A DNA stretch of 64,000 nt from contig NC_044923.1 in NCBI RefSeq assembly GCF_003576645.1, positions 3,788,404 through 3,852,403 on the forward strand. The letters run 5' to 3'. Position 1 is the first letter of the stretch; every line of letters begins with the position of its first letter. Source of the stretch: Ipomoea triloba (taxonomy: Eukaryota > Streptophyta > Magnoliopsida > Solanales > Convolvulaceae). Under the pieces are notes generated by a model. That model was not told where the DNA came from, searched no databases, and saw nothing but the letters and a program-made list of their open reading frames with translations. The position numbers and the translations under genes are program-made. This document shows positions 45,157 through 56,972 of this stretch, piece by piece.

Positions 45157-45618
45157 ATGCTTTCTTCCATTCTCACCAAATTCAACCGGGAAGAAGAAAT
45201 TTCCCGGTTGAATGCGTATCTCAGTAAGGTTGAGGATGATGCAAAAGCACATCACAAAAAATTGGAGCATGCAATGGAGGAAATTGGGAGGGACTATTGT
45301 AAAACTGATACAATGAGACTGGAGCTGTTGAAGGAAAATGCCGATTTGAAGCAGAAGCTTCAACTGTCTGAAGAGAAGCTTCAACTGTCTGAAGAACAGA
45401 AAGAGGAGACAGAGGAGTCCAATAAAGGGAAGCAAATTGAGGTTGATCAACTGAAAACCGCTCTTGGGTTCATGCGGGAGAGCAACAATACGGATCGCGA
45501 ATCCTTTGGTCTCTATGCCCATAGCTTGATCAACAAAATTGCCACCCTGGAAAAGAAGCTGGAGATGATAAAAGATATCCTCACCGATGAAGTTGCAGAG
45601 GAAGTTGCAGAGGATTAG
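45157..45618 (+). CDS. Uncharacterised coiled-coil protein, 153 aa
   Basis: An intronless frame from ATG at 45157 (MLSSILTKFNREEEISRLNA) to TAG at 45618. It is almost wholly charged helix: coiled coil from about residue 10 to 105 with leucines spaced in heptads (LLKENADLKQKLQLSEEKLQ). A second short helix near 120-145 reads LINKIATLEKKLEMIKDIL. A 21-bp tandem duplication gives LQLSEEKLQLSEEQ, and a 12-bp one gives EVAEEVAED at the end. No signal peptide, membrane segment or known domain is seen. A TATA box precedes it, and aatgaaatgaaa near 45689 could be a poly-A signal. Base composition is clearly different from its flanks, which supports coding. It shares no sequence with the 25-residue-repeat genes beyond coiled-coil character. 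Confidence 0.6.
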   Translation: MLSSILTKFNREEEISRLNAYLSKVEDDAKAHHKKLEHAMEEIGRDYCKTDTMRLELLKENADLKQKLQLSEEKLQLSEEQKEETEESNKGKQIEVDQLKTALGFMRESNNTDRESFGLYAHSLINKIATLEKKLEMIKDILTDEVAEEVAED

Positions 45619-46823
45619 CTGGGGTAGTTTATTTTAAAATGTTTGTTTTCTATGTTTGAACTCTGTTTCTCTTTCTGTTCTAATTTTTAATGAAATGAAA
45701 CCTTGTCCGAAGCTATCACTAGATTTTCTAATGTCTCCAAGAATTTTTGACTTTAGTTTAGTCTTCTACGGTCATTTCTTCTTTGTTAACCCAACCCTCC
45801 AGAAACGTGATTTGTAACTAAGTAATCAAAAAAAATAAAGAATAGTAAAAATAAAGTAAATAAGATATCATAATAAAGAACTCAGAAATTATACTTCCAT
45901 TTAAACTAACAGAACATAATTAGTTTGCATTTAGGAACATAGAGGCATAGCAAAACCCAATGAAATAAGACAACATAACAGCCATAAATAATTACCTGTT
46001 TAGTGACTGTTTTAACTCTTTGATATTTATATATGTGTAGTGCATAGGATATTTTAAAATAAAGAAAATAAATTTTATATTTTTGATTTTTTTCATTTAT
46101 TTGTTTAGTTATACTTAAAATGTAAATAATGGTTCGTGGTTTTTATTTTATCATTTAATGAAATTTATTTATACTCAATTAATGTAAAAAAGCAATTAAT
46201 GATGAAATGACATTGGTTTGAAATTGGGAAGAGTGTCCGGTTAAGATGGGAAAAGTGGGGCCCTTCAAAGTTCAGGAACATTTAATGATGAAATGACATA
46301 AGTTTTCTTCCCAATGAATAATCATAACAATGTATACATCACATCGCCTTTAGAAGACTATTCAATAGATATATTTATTATTAAGAATGATTACAATCTG
46401 AGCAAGTTAGATCGATTATTGGAATCAAGACCGTTCCATTACAAATAATAAGGTCCTGTTTATTCATAATAAAAATAAACATATAATTTCAAGAGATCTA
46501 TGCAAAATAAAGATATGTATAATTGAGTCCACATTTATTTAAACTTTATGTTATTGTATTCCATAATAAAAATAAAAACATAATAAAATATTTTGTCCAA
46601 AAATAATGCATAAAAATTTATAAAAGAAAAATATAATAAAAATTTTTATTTAAAAATAACATTTTTAGTGCATATTTAAATAAAAAATTATTTATCAAAT
46701 TTTAATCTCAATTCTTTTTAAATTTTTTTTTTCAATTAAAATTAAGACTAATTTATGGATTCTAAAAACATATTTATAAAGTATTAAAATAATGACTTTA
46801 TATATATAATATGTTTTGATCTT

Positions 46824-46889
<66 letters not shown>

Positions 46890-47499
46890 GTTTTTAAAAA
46901 TTAGGCCCCCAAAAATTACTTGTTAGTTTAGCTTTTGCGTTGGATATAGATCTTAGTCGTCCGGGGCCGCCCTTGCAACCGAGCTTTCTTCCGTCATCGT
47001 TGGCGAGAGCACCACCCTTAACCGGATCGACATGAGGGAGCTTGTCTGATATGCGCGACTCGACTTCTCACCGGAGACGAAGCTTAAGTTTTTTTTTTTA
47101 AATAATTATTTTTATAAAATATTTTAAATTTGGGGTGACCTGTTAGAAATTTGAAAACCCTAAAAACTCGACTAATTGCATCAAATTTGATAGTTTAGGG
47201 ATTCAATTTGATAGTTTAGGGTCCAATTATAATTTTAAAAAATTCAGTGGTCTAATTACATTTTACATTACTGTGTGCAATTTAATGACTTATTTGAGTA
47301 TTTGACCCTTATTTTCATAGTGGTTTTTGTTGGAAAAGTGATATAAGGCATTATTACAGTATAAGAGATAATTATTTGTATTTATTGGAATACGAATGGA
47401 TTGTTCTTGAATAAATTGTCAATATATCTTTTCAACGTGTTTTGCTTTTATGATATTTAAAATAATAATAACAGTTTGGAATCGTTATTAATGTGAAAT
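45619..47499. other. Intergenic DNA with (AT)n tract
   Basis: (AT)n at 46827-46884. A GC-richer patch at 46905-47085 ('gtccggggccgcccttgca') has no match I know. 47320-47470 is the inverted partner of 43980-44130. No gene. Confidence 0.4.
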
Positions 47500-48450
47500 A
47501 TTTGGCGCACGAACTTTTATTTTGGAATGTTGGTGAAAATGAGTTTACGAACATAAAACACATTGAAATCCTTTGATTTTTCAACTTATATTTAGATGAG
47601 ACTAAAAAGTATGTATTTTTTTTTTGAATATATTAATGAAAATAGGAATAAAATATTCAAATAAGTCATATAAGTTCAACAAATAATACAATTGAGTCAT
47701 CTACCGTGAACCATGGTCCAAAAACGGTTGTTGTTACATTTAAACAGAGCTTATAACTGTAGTTGAATATAAAGGATACTACAATTGTGTGGTAATGAAA
47801 TTACATTGTATTATATCAAAATAATATTGGCCCAGTTTGGTAATAATCAGTCAATCAGCCAATTTTGGCCTATTTGACCACTATTAGTTGGTAAATACTA
47901 AGCTTTTTGTTACTCAAAAGTAGCCTTTTCAATTAGCTTTTTGAGAAAAGAAATTATACTAAACAGCTATCAGCTAACAACTAATTTATCAAATAACTTT
48001 CTACAATCACTCAATGTTATCAACAAATCATACTTTATAACCCAATCAGCTAGCAGCCATTTACCAAACAGGGTCATTATAGTTGATCATCATTTATGTA
48101 CTACAGTCTCGAAGAATGACGTCGTCGAAGGAAAACCTACGTCAAATGGTCCAATAGAAACGACGTTAAAGGTCTTAGGAGTGTCCTCACAACTCCAACA
48201 TCATTAGCGTCTTTGAGTAAAGATGATTTTTATGCAGAAGGGTCGCTCTCTAATAATTGCTGGAAAAAAAATATAAAAAGCTGGGAAAGACATGCATTAT
48301 CTGTACAAAACACCAATACCATAAAAATACCAAAGGGTTGTTGGACGTTTGTATGGTCCAATGAAAATTGAATGGTAATTACATTATATTAACCAAAATA
48401 CCAATAATAATAATAATAACTCAGTGCATAACAACTGCTTTTTTTTTTTT
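47500..48450 (-). repeat. Inverted partial copy (A') of the coiled-coil gene 3' flank
   Basis: Read on the minus strand, this segment matches 39300-40690 (gene A downstream side), with 'ttatgcactgagttattat', 'ggaccatacaaacgtccaac' and 'ttgaacttatatgac'. It lacks the Harbinger MITE at the corresponding site (about 48205) and has its own hAT-like insertion. It joins directly to the direct copy A'' at a poly-T near 48440-48455. Confidence 0.85.
47829..48075. mobile_element. hAT-like MITE inserted in copy A'
   Basis: Termini ggcccagtttggtaa at the left and ttaccaaacagggtc at the right are inverted repeats (13 of 15). Copies A and A'' lack it at the equivalent point ('acaatattatttc'). The target duplication is blurred. 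A relative lies at 17311-17606. Confidence 0.7.
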
Positions 48451-48701
48451 TTCAAAAGGCAAATAAGTAGCTGAGAATGCAAAACAAAAGAATAGAAAAA
48501 GAAGGTGAGACCGTGAGAGTTAAGTTTTTTATGGTACCACTATATTAATAAGTTGAAGTGGTCATAACCATGAATATAGTAGCTTTATTAGAACCATAGC
48601 AGATATACTGCCCGTAATTGTTGCACCATTTTGTTACAAGTCTCAAAAATAGGTTATTTAATTTTCTCTATCAATCAAGCTGGGTACACATCTCAATCTC
48701 C

Positions 48702-48709
48702 TATATATA
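48702..48709 (+). promoter_or_regulatory. TATA box of coiled-coil gene copy A''
   Basis: Same 'cctatatataggc' as copy A. Confidence 0.6.
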
Positions 48710-49175
48710 GGCTTTGCATCCCCTCTTCTTCTCCTCCTCCTCGTCTTTCTATCTCAAAACTCAAAAGTAAGCTCGTTTCTCTATAATCTTAAAATTTCGA
48801 TCAGATCTAGATTAATGTGTTTTATTCTTTTCGATTTTATTTTGTGATTATTATACTTTTTGCTGTTTGTGTTTGTATATGTGATTATCTTTGTTCATTT
48901 AAAAATGATTTTTCAAAATGAATGAAGTACTTTAGAAGTAAAATCTTAATGAGGATAACTGGAAAGATAATGTGCTTTTTAAGTTTTCATAGATCTGTAA
49001 TCGATGTCTATGTCTTCTTCACTTGAATTCTTACCCCAGTACTAAATATGGATGCTCTTCCCTTTTTAAGTTTTCATAGATCTGTGATCGATGTCTATGT
49101 CTTCTTCACTTGAATTCTTACCCCACTAATAAATTTGGATGTTCTTCCCCCCGTCAAGGTTAGGTGTTAAAAAAC

Positions 49176-49796
49176 ATGGTCCATAAAGTGAGAAGTGAGA
49201 ATGGCGATCTGTGTGTCAAGGTCGAGAAAATAAGTAGTGAGCATGCTGTTAAGGTCGAGAAAGTGCGGAGTGATGTTGTTGAGCCGTGTGACAGGTTCGA
49301 GAAAGTGAGTATTGAGCATGCTGTCCAGGGCGAGAAAGTGCGGAGTGATGTTGCCGAGCTGTGTGACAAGGTTGAGAAAATGAGTAGTGAGCATTCTGTC
49401 AAGGTCGAGAAAGTACCGTGGAGTGAGGTTGTCGAGTTGTGGGACAGGGTTGAGAAAATGAGTAGTGAGCATGCTGTCGAGGTCGAGAAAGTGTGGAGTG
49501 CTGTCGCCGAGCTGCGTGAGAGGGTTGAGAAAGTGAGTAGTGAGCATGCCGAGATACATGTCGGAGTCGAGAAAGTGATAAGTGAGAATGCCGAGATGTG
49601 TGCCATGGAGAAAAATAAAAGTAAGGATGTCAAGCAAAGTTTTACGGTTGCTAAATTTCTGGAGGAGAACAAACTCATGGAAGAAAAGGATAGGGAGATG
49701 ATGAAGTCCTTGAAAGATTTTTATGAGAAGGCCATGAAAGGCAGGACTAATAGAGTTTCTGTGCAGAAATCAAGGAAGGAAGATAAAAATGCATAG
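49176..49796 (+). CDS. 25-residue-repeat coiled-coil protein, copy A'' (longer form)
   Basis: 206 residues from ATG at 49176, the same repeat design as copy A: units such as KVEKVRSDVAELCDKVEKMS plus SEHSV, six in all, then KNKSKDVKQSFTVAKFLEEN. The C-terminus is complete: KDFYEKAMKGRTNRVSVQKS then RKEDKNA, a basic tail that copy A has lost by a 13-nt indel. Across the shared part the two proteins differ at roughly one residue in eight, without any stop or frameshift in the repeat. That hints at, but does not prove, selection to keep the frame. A leader intron (48767 to about 49163) is predicted, its acceptor just before the ATG. Function unknown; no recognised family. Confidence 0.55.
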   Translation: MVHKVRSENGDLCVKVEKISSEHAVKVEKVRSDVVEPCDRFEKVSIEHAVQGEKVRSDVAELCDKVEKMSSEHSVKVEKVPWSEVVELWDRVEKMSSEHAVEVEKVWSAVAELRERVEKVSSEHAEIHVGVEKVISENAEMCAMEKNKSKDVKQSFTVAKFLEENKLMEEKDREMMKSLKDFYEKAMKGRTNRVSVQKSRKEDKNA

Positions 49797-50700
49797 AATT
49801 AAATAGGTGGATTAAATTCTATTAAGATGGCAATTAGTTTACCTTTCTTAGCAAAAACAAAAAAATAAGTAGTTGTTATGCACTGAGTTATTATTATTAT
49901 TATTGGTATTTTGGTGTCATTAAGGTTTTAAGAAGGCAATTAGTTTACCTTTCTTAGCAAAAACAAAAAAAAAGTAGTTGTTATGCACTGAGTTATTATT
50001 ATTATTATTATTGGTATTGGTATTTTGGTTAATATAACTACAATATTATTTCGAAATAATACAATGTAGTTTCATTACAACACAATTGCAATATCATTTA
50101 TATTCAACTACAGTTATATTTGATAATATAAACATAATATGTGAGACTGCTTCATTTTAGATACTGCAATACACGCTCTGTTTAAATGTAACAGCAACTG
50201 TTTTTGGACCATGGTCCACAGTAGATGGCTCAATTGTATTATTTGTTGAACTTATATGACTTATTTGAATATTTTATTCCTATTTTCATTAATATATTCA
50301 AAAAAAAATACATTTAGTTAGTCTCATCTAAATATAAGTTAAAAAATTAAAGGATTTCAATGTGTTTTATGTTCGTAAATTCATTTTCACCAATATTCTT
50401 ATTGTTTTTGATACATGAAACACATTTTAAATTTTTTATTTGAGTCAGAATTATTTTTTTAAAAATGATTCAGTTTTTTTTTTTTTTGTCATAATTTTAA
50501 AAAATTGAGTCAAAAACACTTAAGCGGGTTACTAACTTTTTATTATTATTATTAATTAGGGAACGATCCAAAATATTTCTAGAAACTTTTCATTTAATAT
50601 GAAATGGAGTGGTAATGTTTCCAAAAAGTTTGGGAAACAAATTTCTTGTTTTCGAGAATCTACCAAAAAGGAATGGAAGGAGCATTGTACAACGACTGGA

Positions 50701-50993
50701 GAGATCACAACATAATAAAAACTAAACATATTTATTCTCAAAAAAAAAAATAATAATAAACAAACGTACTGGAATGGTGGATACATACTGACTGCTACAA
50801 AAACATCAATTACTTAAACTTTTGAAAATATTAATGCATTAACTATGCGTAAAAATTTAATTCTTTCCTCATTCAAAAATGTCGGGGCGAAAGATGTGTC
50901 AGGGAACACCGGATATTCTGAGAAGTAATTAGCAACTAAATAATTGTGGCCTGCCGCATGGTTCCTATTGAAATATTGTCTTTCGTGACTCGG
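50701..50993. other. Intergenic DNA
   Basis: AT-rich, no structure recognised. Confidence 0.3.
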
Positions 50994-51341
50994 TCAGGAA
51001 GAACTTTGATGTTGTTGAAGTAGCTTTTTAGTCAACCGCAACATGTTTGCCATTATTTCTTCTTCAATTTGTTCTTTGATTTCTTCTTCAATTGAACCAT
51101 CACTACTATCATCATTACAATCATCATCTATAGGATCCCTAATTAGGAGGGAGTGATGACATTTTGCTAGTAAGAAAAATAAAAATGTAAAAACTACGGG
51201 AAAAAGTAAAAAATATTTTATTATAAAGAAAGTATTACAATATCTTTTATATATATCTAAATAATAGGTGTCATACAACATGAGCTCTGATGTATGCTTA
51301 GGTGAGCAATAAGTCATCTTTTGAGCTTTAATGTGTTGCAT
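50994..51341 (-). CDS. Hypothetical small protein or transposon exon remnant
   Basis: 115 codons from ATG. Residues about 40-62 are very hydrophobic (FFIIKYFLLFPVVFTFLFFL). The rest is acidic then helical: DPIDDDCNDDSSDGSIEEEI, a second EEIMANMLRL helix and a Gln/Ser end. The hydrophobic part may be intron read-through: on this strand 'ctaattag' is a plausible acceptor just before the acidic part. The acidic EEEI..EEIMA style resembles N-termini of Harbinger-type nuclease proteins, but I cannot show homology. Confidence 0.2.
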   Translation of the reverse strand: MQHIKAQKMTYCSPKHTSELMLYDTYYLDIYKRYCNTFFIIKYFLLFPVVFTFLFFLLAKCHHSLLIRDPIDDDCNDDSSDGSIEEEIKEQIEEEIMANMLRLTKKLLQQHQSSS

Positions 51342-52254
51342 ATCCTCTGCTACTTGAATTTCTGTTTTGGTTGAACTTCCTATGTTTATAGCCCTATGAT
51401 GTTAGGGTTTGGTCTTTTGATGTTTACAAACTTTTGACTTTTACAATTGTACAAATGAAATTTTGAGAGGCTTTATATTCTAACCTTAATTATATATTGC
51501 ATCTATCGTTAAAACGTAAATGACACTTTTTCTAATTGTTGGGGTTAGTTCAGAATTTTTACAGGAAAGGTCATTCTCAAGGGTATCAACCCCCTTAACT
51601 GTGGACAAATCCATATCCTCCATCTTGAGAAATCAAAGGCTATAATTTTACTATTATTAAACTTTAATTTTAAGTTTATAATAATTATAAAATAACCTTA
51701 CTTTTAAAAATTTTCAATAATTATATAATTGACCATGTTTTTCTTATTACTAAAACCCTTAGCTTGTTGGGCGTAAGCCGGGTCAGCCAAGTTCAGTCAC
51801 TGTGCAATTAGAGATGTGGCATTGTGGCTTACCATGCAGGGATGTGGTTAAATGATTAATGTTCACCTACTTATCACCAATTGATTCTAAAAAAGATATG
51901 ACAATCAAATAATCATAGAACTTCTTCGTGGTAAAACATACATGCTTGACTTACAGGATGAGTGACATACTGGGAAATAAGCATAATGCAGCTTCTCATA
52001 TTCCTCCTCAATCAAAGACAAATATGTATTTAGCAAGGGTTTTGTGGAAAAAGTAATGTGTATGTATATGTATATATATGTATATATGTGTGTGTGTGTG
52101 AAGATTTATGGAGGAAATTTGAAAAAAAAAATCACAAAATGATCAATATTTCTCTTAATAATTTGAAAATTTAAAATAAATTGTTAATGTTAACAAAATG
52201 TATAAGTAATAATCAAAATTGCTACTTTCAACATAATTAAAGAAAAAAATTTGC
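51342..52254. other. Intergenic DNA, no gene seen
   Basis: AT-rich, with a (TATG)/(TG)n stretch at about 52057-52100. Confidence 0.3.
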
Positions 52255-52408
52255 CAAGGGCCTTGTAGTCCAGTGGCATCGGTGGTGGGTTCAAGCCTCA
52301 ATGGAGGAGTTGCTGTCTCTTTGTGCTTCAGTAGGTTGAGAAAGTAGTTTATGAACAGATACTACACTGTAATAGAGTCAGTAGCATTCAAAAAAGAAAA
52401 AGAAAAAA
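52255..52408 (+). mobile_element. tRNA-derived SINE with A-rich tail
   Basis: A box 'cttgtagtccagtggcat' at 52262, B box 'gtgggttcaagcctc' at about 52285, body ending 'acactgtaatagagtcagta', then an A-rich tail (52388-52408). The 3' body recurs at 62850-62880. Confidence 0.65.
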
Positions 52409-52799
52409 TTTGTATAAATAATAATTTATGAACTGAATCTACAAATTAAGTACGTATAACTAATGGACTAAAATCGTAATTTTTCTTTAATTTATTTATT
52501 TATTTTTGTTGTGATGGAGCAGTGTGTGTTATTGCTCTATTGAAGAATGATGCCACGATGCACGAAATATTTTGGAAGTATTTGAGGATATAGCGGCAGA
52601 GTATAATAAAATCTATGTGACAGATTTTGTTCATATTCTTCAACAATGCGTTTAATTATTTAATTATTAACTTTTCTTTTTAGCAAATTGACTACTCATA
52701 CATTTGTACCTATAAAATGATAAGAGAAGAAGAAAATGAAAAATAAAAAAAAGGGTCTCAATATATCTTACCTAGAATCTTACATTTACACTATTGTAG
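52409..52799. other. Intergenic DNA
   Basis: AT-rich, no structure recognised. Confidence 0.3.
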
Positions 52800-52990
52800 T
52801 ATGAGTAAATACCAGTGGAGGTCTTCCGACTTTGATGGCATCGCCACTTTTAGTCCTCAACTTTTAAATTAACCACTTTTAGTCCTCCGACTTTGATGAC
52901 ACTGCCACTTTTAGTCCTCAACTTTTAAATCAACCACTTTTAGTCCTCTTACTTTTTGTTTCTAGCCACCTATGGTCCTTCCTTTACAAT
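52800..52990. repeat. Tandem 'ccacttttagtcctc' repeats
   Basis: A unit of about 66 bp (gactttgatg...ccacttttagtcctcaactt to 'aaccacttttagtcct') occurs twice and partly a third time. This is typical text of MULE-like MITE interiors in plants. Confidence 0.7.
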
Positions 52991-55900
52991 TGAACATCTA
53001 ATGTCATTTTCTCAAGGGCAATTCAGTAATTTCGTAATTAATGTATTAATTAAAAAGAAAAGGCTTGCATATCTTATATTCTAAAGAATAAAAATGAAAA
53101 CGTCACTATTAATACATTTAAAAAGTCAAAGAAAGAAATATGTAAGCTATTAAGAGTTGAACCTATAACCATTCCCACATTAACAACATACATTACCATC
53201 TTACTTAGCTTATCTTTTATTTATATATGTATTTGCATATTTTATTTATATCTAAATATATACTCTATATATATATATATGAGGGTTGGATGGGGGGAGT
53301 GGGGACAGCTGCCCTCACTGTCTCCATTGTGGCTCCGTCTCTGATTCTGTGAGACGAATTCGATCGAGAGGATATTGACAAAAATTTTATGATACGAAAA
53401 TTATGTTTTATATACACGCCATTCTTTTTGAGGCTAGAAAAAAAAAGGTTTGGTGTGAAAGGCGTTGTAATCCATATAGTTTTGAAACAATGCAAAGGAT
53501 TATGGAAGACATAATAAATAAAAGGGAACCCCACAAGGAGGATGCAAAAGGGCCATAGGAGAGATATGATTGCGTCGCAGGTATCAATGCCTTTCTATGA
53601 CGAGACTATAATCTAATCTAATGCCCATGCTCTCATATATATCACAATGTGGCACATTACTTTTATTACTATTAATTATGGTTTGGCATCTAAACCAAAT
53701 CTACATTAAGTTGAGCTTTAACTATGATACTCATCATTCCTTTTACTTTTATTAAATTAATCCATTTTTTTAAAATTATGTTAGAACTCTTTAATTAAGT
53801 CCATTTATTTTGTATTTGCTCATTAACGAATATTTGAGATTTTAATCATCTCTAGGCTCTTGACCTAACATTGAGAGGGAGACCTCCAAATCATATAGTT
53901 AAAGATTTAATTAAAAAATAATTACGTTTAATTTTAATGTGATAATCAAATCGGATCAATTTGAATTATTACAATTTAGTCTCATTGCTTTAGTTCAATC
54001 CAAGGGCATCATAATCTAATTTTAAAATCTAAACGAAACTTTTTAGAACGGTCCACGAAAATCAACTTAAGAGGTGGTCTTGACTAAGTTCAAAGACTTA
54101 ACATCACAAAGAGTGCATGACTTAGGAAGTTACAAAAATGTTATGAGATGCATGTCACATTAATGCCCATAAAAGTCACATATAGGTGATGGGGTTTGTA
54201 TGATTTAATTGCAGCTCCTTGCTGAGACCATATAACAATATATCATGGACATGTTATAAGTAAATTGATCTGATAACAATATAAAGAGGGATCTCTAACT
54301 CTACAATTGTAATCTTATTACTTATTTGCCAATTAATTAATTGCATGTCATTTCATCAAGTCTTATTGGTTTAAGAAATCTTTTTTTCGTATGTAGTATA
54401 GCTAATTAAATAAAATGATAGAACATGTAACCTAACAACTTGGAACAGTTAGTAAGCAAATTATTAACCCAATTGTATGGTTGCCTGGTTGGAGATCAAA
54501 TTGACTCTTATAGAAATATATAGATATATAAGAGTCAAATTTTGCGAACGCAATCTAAATCGTATTTGAATTAATTTTACAATGATAAAAATTTCAGATG
54601 ACTAGACAACATAAAAGGGGAGGTAAAAAGAGAGGAGGCTTAATTGACTCTTGAGGGGATGAAGAGGGAAGTTGTTGCCACCACAATTCATTAGCATGCC
54701 TATATATGAATTATTTGGAGTGAAAAAAGGCAATTTCATTTGGGTGTATGTGTCACAAAAGATAATTTCGGCTAAAATTATAATCATGTGGTTTGTCCTC
54801 ATTACCTAATTAATGAGAGTGCTATGTTAGCTTGCAGTAATAATTGAGTTATACTGTGCCAACCGGAAAGGGTGAAATAATAATAATAATCTAGCATTCT
54901 TTAATATGTGTATAAAAAGTTGATTTTTATTTGAGACAAAATGTGTTATATATTTGTTTTTATTCACGCAAAACTATGTAACAAGATTATAAAACAAGTT
55001 AAACTAAAATAGGCAAACCCATTAAAGAAGACAAATAAAAACAACACATAAGGTACGAGGTAGTATTCAATAACCTGGCTAAAAGCCAAGGATTTAACTA
55101 GGGTACAACGCAAGTTGTTACAAATCAGAATGAAAGTGAGGTTGAATATATATGCCACAAGTTCATTATGGTTATTTTGACCATAATGAAAAAAAATGGT
55201 CATTTTGACCCCCCAAAAAATAAAAACGTTTTCTAAGATTGTTATTGGGAATGCATTTTTTAGATTTTATCCCACGCTCATTTCTTTCTTTCTTCTTCTA
55301 AATGGTGTTAACCTTTAGTTTAAATAATTTTAGACAAATAGAATGTATAACATTCAATCTAGTTCAAATAATTTTTGTGGGAATGTGAAGAACAAAATTT
55401 TTACATGATTACCCTTAAATTTAATGTTTACTAAATGTATGTTTAACTGGAGGACAAATTTAAAACAAAATCAATAATCAATGGATCGGACCATTTATGG
55501 TTAAATTGAAAGTCGATGATTAAAATTGATAAATGTCAATAGTCAAGAGATCATCTATGGTCTAATTGAAAGTTGGGATAAAAATTGATAAATGTCACTA
55601 ATTAAGGGTCTATTCCTAGAATTAACTCCTTTTTTTTTTCTTCAATTTTTTTTGTTCAGGGTTATTACATTTATCAATATCAAATTAAATATGAGTTAAA
55701 CTACATCCAAACAATTAAAATAGTAAATAGTGGCTCGAATGTGTGCCCACATCCCCCACCCCACCAAATTAAAGTATTTAAATAAAAAATCTTCAATTTC
55801 TTTAATACAGAATTACTATATTTATCAATTTATGTATTTATTTTTATTGTAATAAGTACGAGTGACAAATTATTTAATTAAATAATTTTATTATAATTAT

Positions 55901-55997
55901 TATTTATTTTTATAATTATTATAATTTTAATTTATAATTTTATTTTAATATCAATAATAATTATTATGATCATTAAAATAATTAATATTTTGTGAGA

Positions 55998-56056
<59 letters not shown>

Positions 56057-56340
56057 GTTACCATAAAACATTTGTTGCGTTTTGAAGTGGACTTTAATTT
56101 CTTTATAGTATAAGTTATATTTATATTTTAACATTTCAAATATTCTTTAATTTTTAGATAAGATACATCTATCCAATTTATCAACCTCATAATAAGGCTC
56201 ACTCTCAAATTTTTGGCACATGCATTGTACAAAACCTTTGACTGTACTCATCCAAGCTGCTTCTGGAAGAGGCAACGATCCTACAAGCTCAGCCTATCTT
56301 TAGCACACCTTATTATTTTTTTTTTCTGAATAAATTAATA
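52991..56340. other. Large AT-rich intergenic block
   Basis: No gene recognised. 53275-53360 contains 'agacggagccacaatggaga' on the minus strand, a phrase common in plant repeat families. 55480-55610 has a tandem 'gatcatctatggtctaattg' and 'attgataaatgtca'. 55998-56056 is an (AAT)n microsatellite of about 20 units. Confidence 0.4.
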
Positions 56341-56605
56341 CTCACTCTGTTCCATTATATTTGTCCTATTTACTATTCATTGGTCAAACCAACCAACTCT
56401 TTTTTATTTGTTTATTTTTTAAATATTTTTTTATTTATTTTTAAATTTAATTTTTTTGTGTGTTTAATAGTACTTTTAGTGTAGCTTCTAAATATATAAA
56501 TTTTGTATATTAATGCAAAAACTAATATTATGAAAAATTGGATTAAAATTAACTTCAGTCAATCCTCGTTAATCGAACCCGACACCTAAAATAGGACGGA
56601 GGGAG
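56341..56605. mobile_element. Stowaway-like MITE, 265 bp
   Basis: Left end ctcactctgttccattatat and right end 'ataggacggagggag' approximate the Stowaway CTCCCTCYGTCCC terminal repeat. Both sides have TA (56339-56340 and 56606-56607), the Tc1/mariner target duplication. Non-coding. Confidence 0.7.
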
Positions 56606-56972
56606 TAATATAAAATTGTTAAATTGAAATAACTGTGCCTGGACATGTATAACCTCACCACAAAGCTAGAAAAGCTTTTTTAAACACACTAATTATGATA
56701 GGCAATATCTTATCTTAAAATCTTATAAAATATAATAAAAGGCAATGAAAGTAAATGTATAATGCGAATAAAAATATGTTTGTGTAATTATTTACAATAT
56801 AATGAGATTATAAAATCTTTCCACATTTATCATTATCATTTTTTATTTTTTTCCCATTATGTCTTATATATAAATAAATAAATAAATAAATATCTAATGT
56901 CTAAAATTTAATAAAAGTTAATGATGTTAGTATTTAATTGGAATACAAATTGTGTTGGTAGTATAAGTTGTA
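56606..56972. other. Intergenic DNA
   Basis: AT-rich with an (AAAT)n run at about 56870-56892. Confidence 0.3.

Larger units (their letters stand above)
48453..50700 (+). repeat. Direct segmental copy A'' of 37947-40960
   Basis: The match starts at 'caaaaggcaaataagtagct' and runs through promoter, leader intron, coding region and 3' flank. Differences from A are a tandem duplication of about 90 bp in the leader intron (49000-49150), a duplicated 'gttttaagaaggcaattag' block (49830-50030) and loss of about 650 bp corresponding to 39363-40012. Confidence 0.9.
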
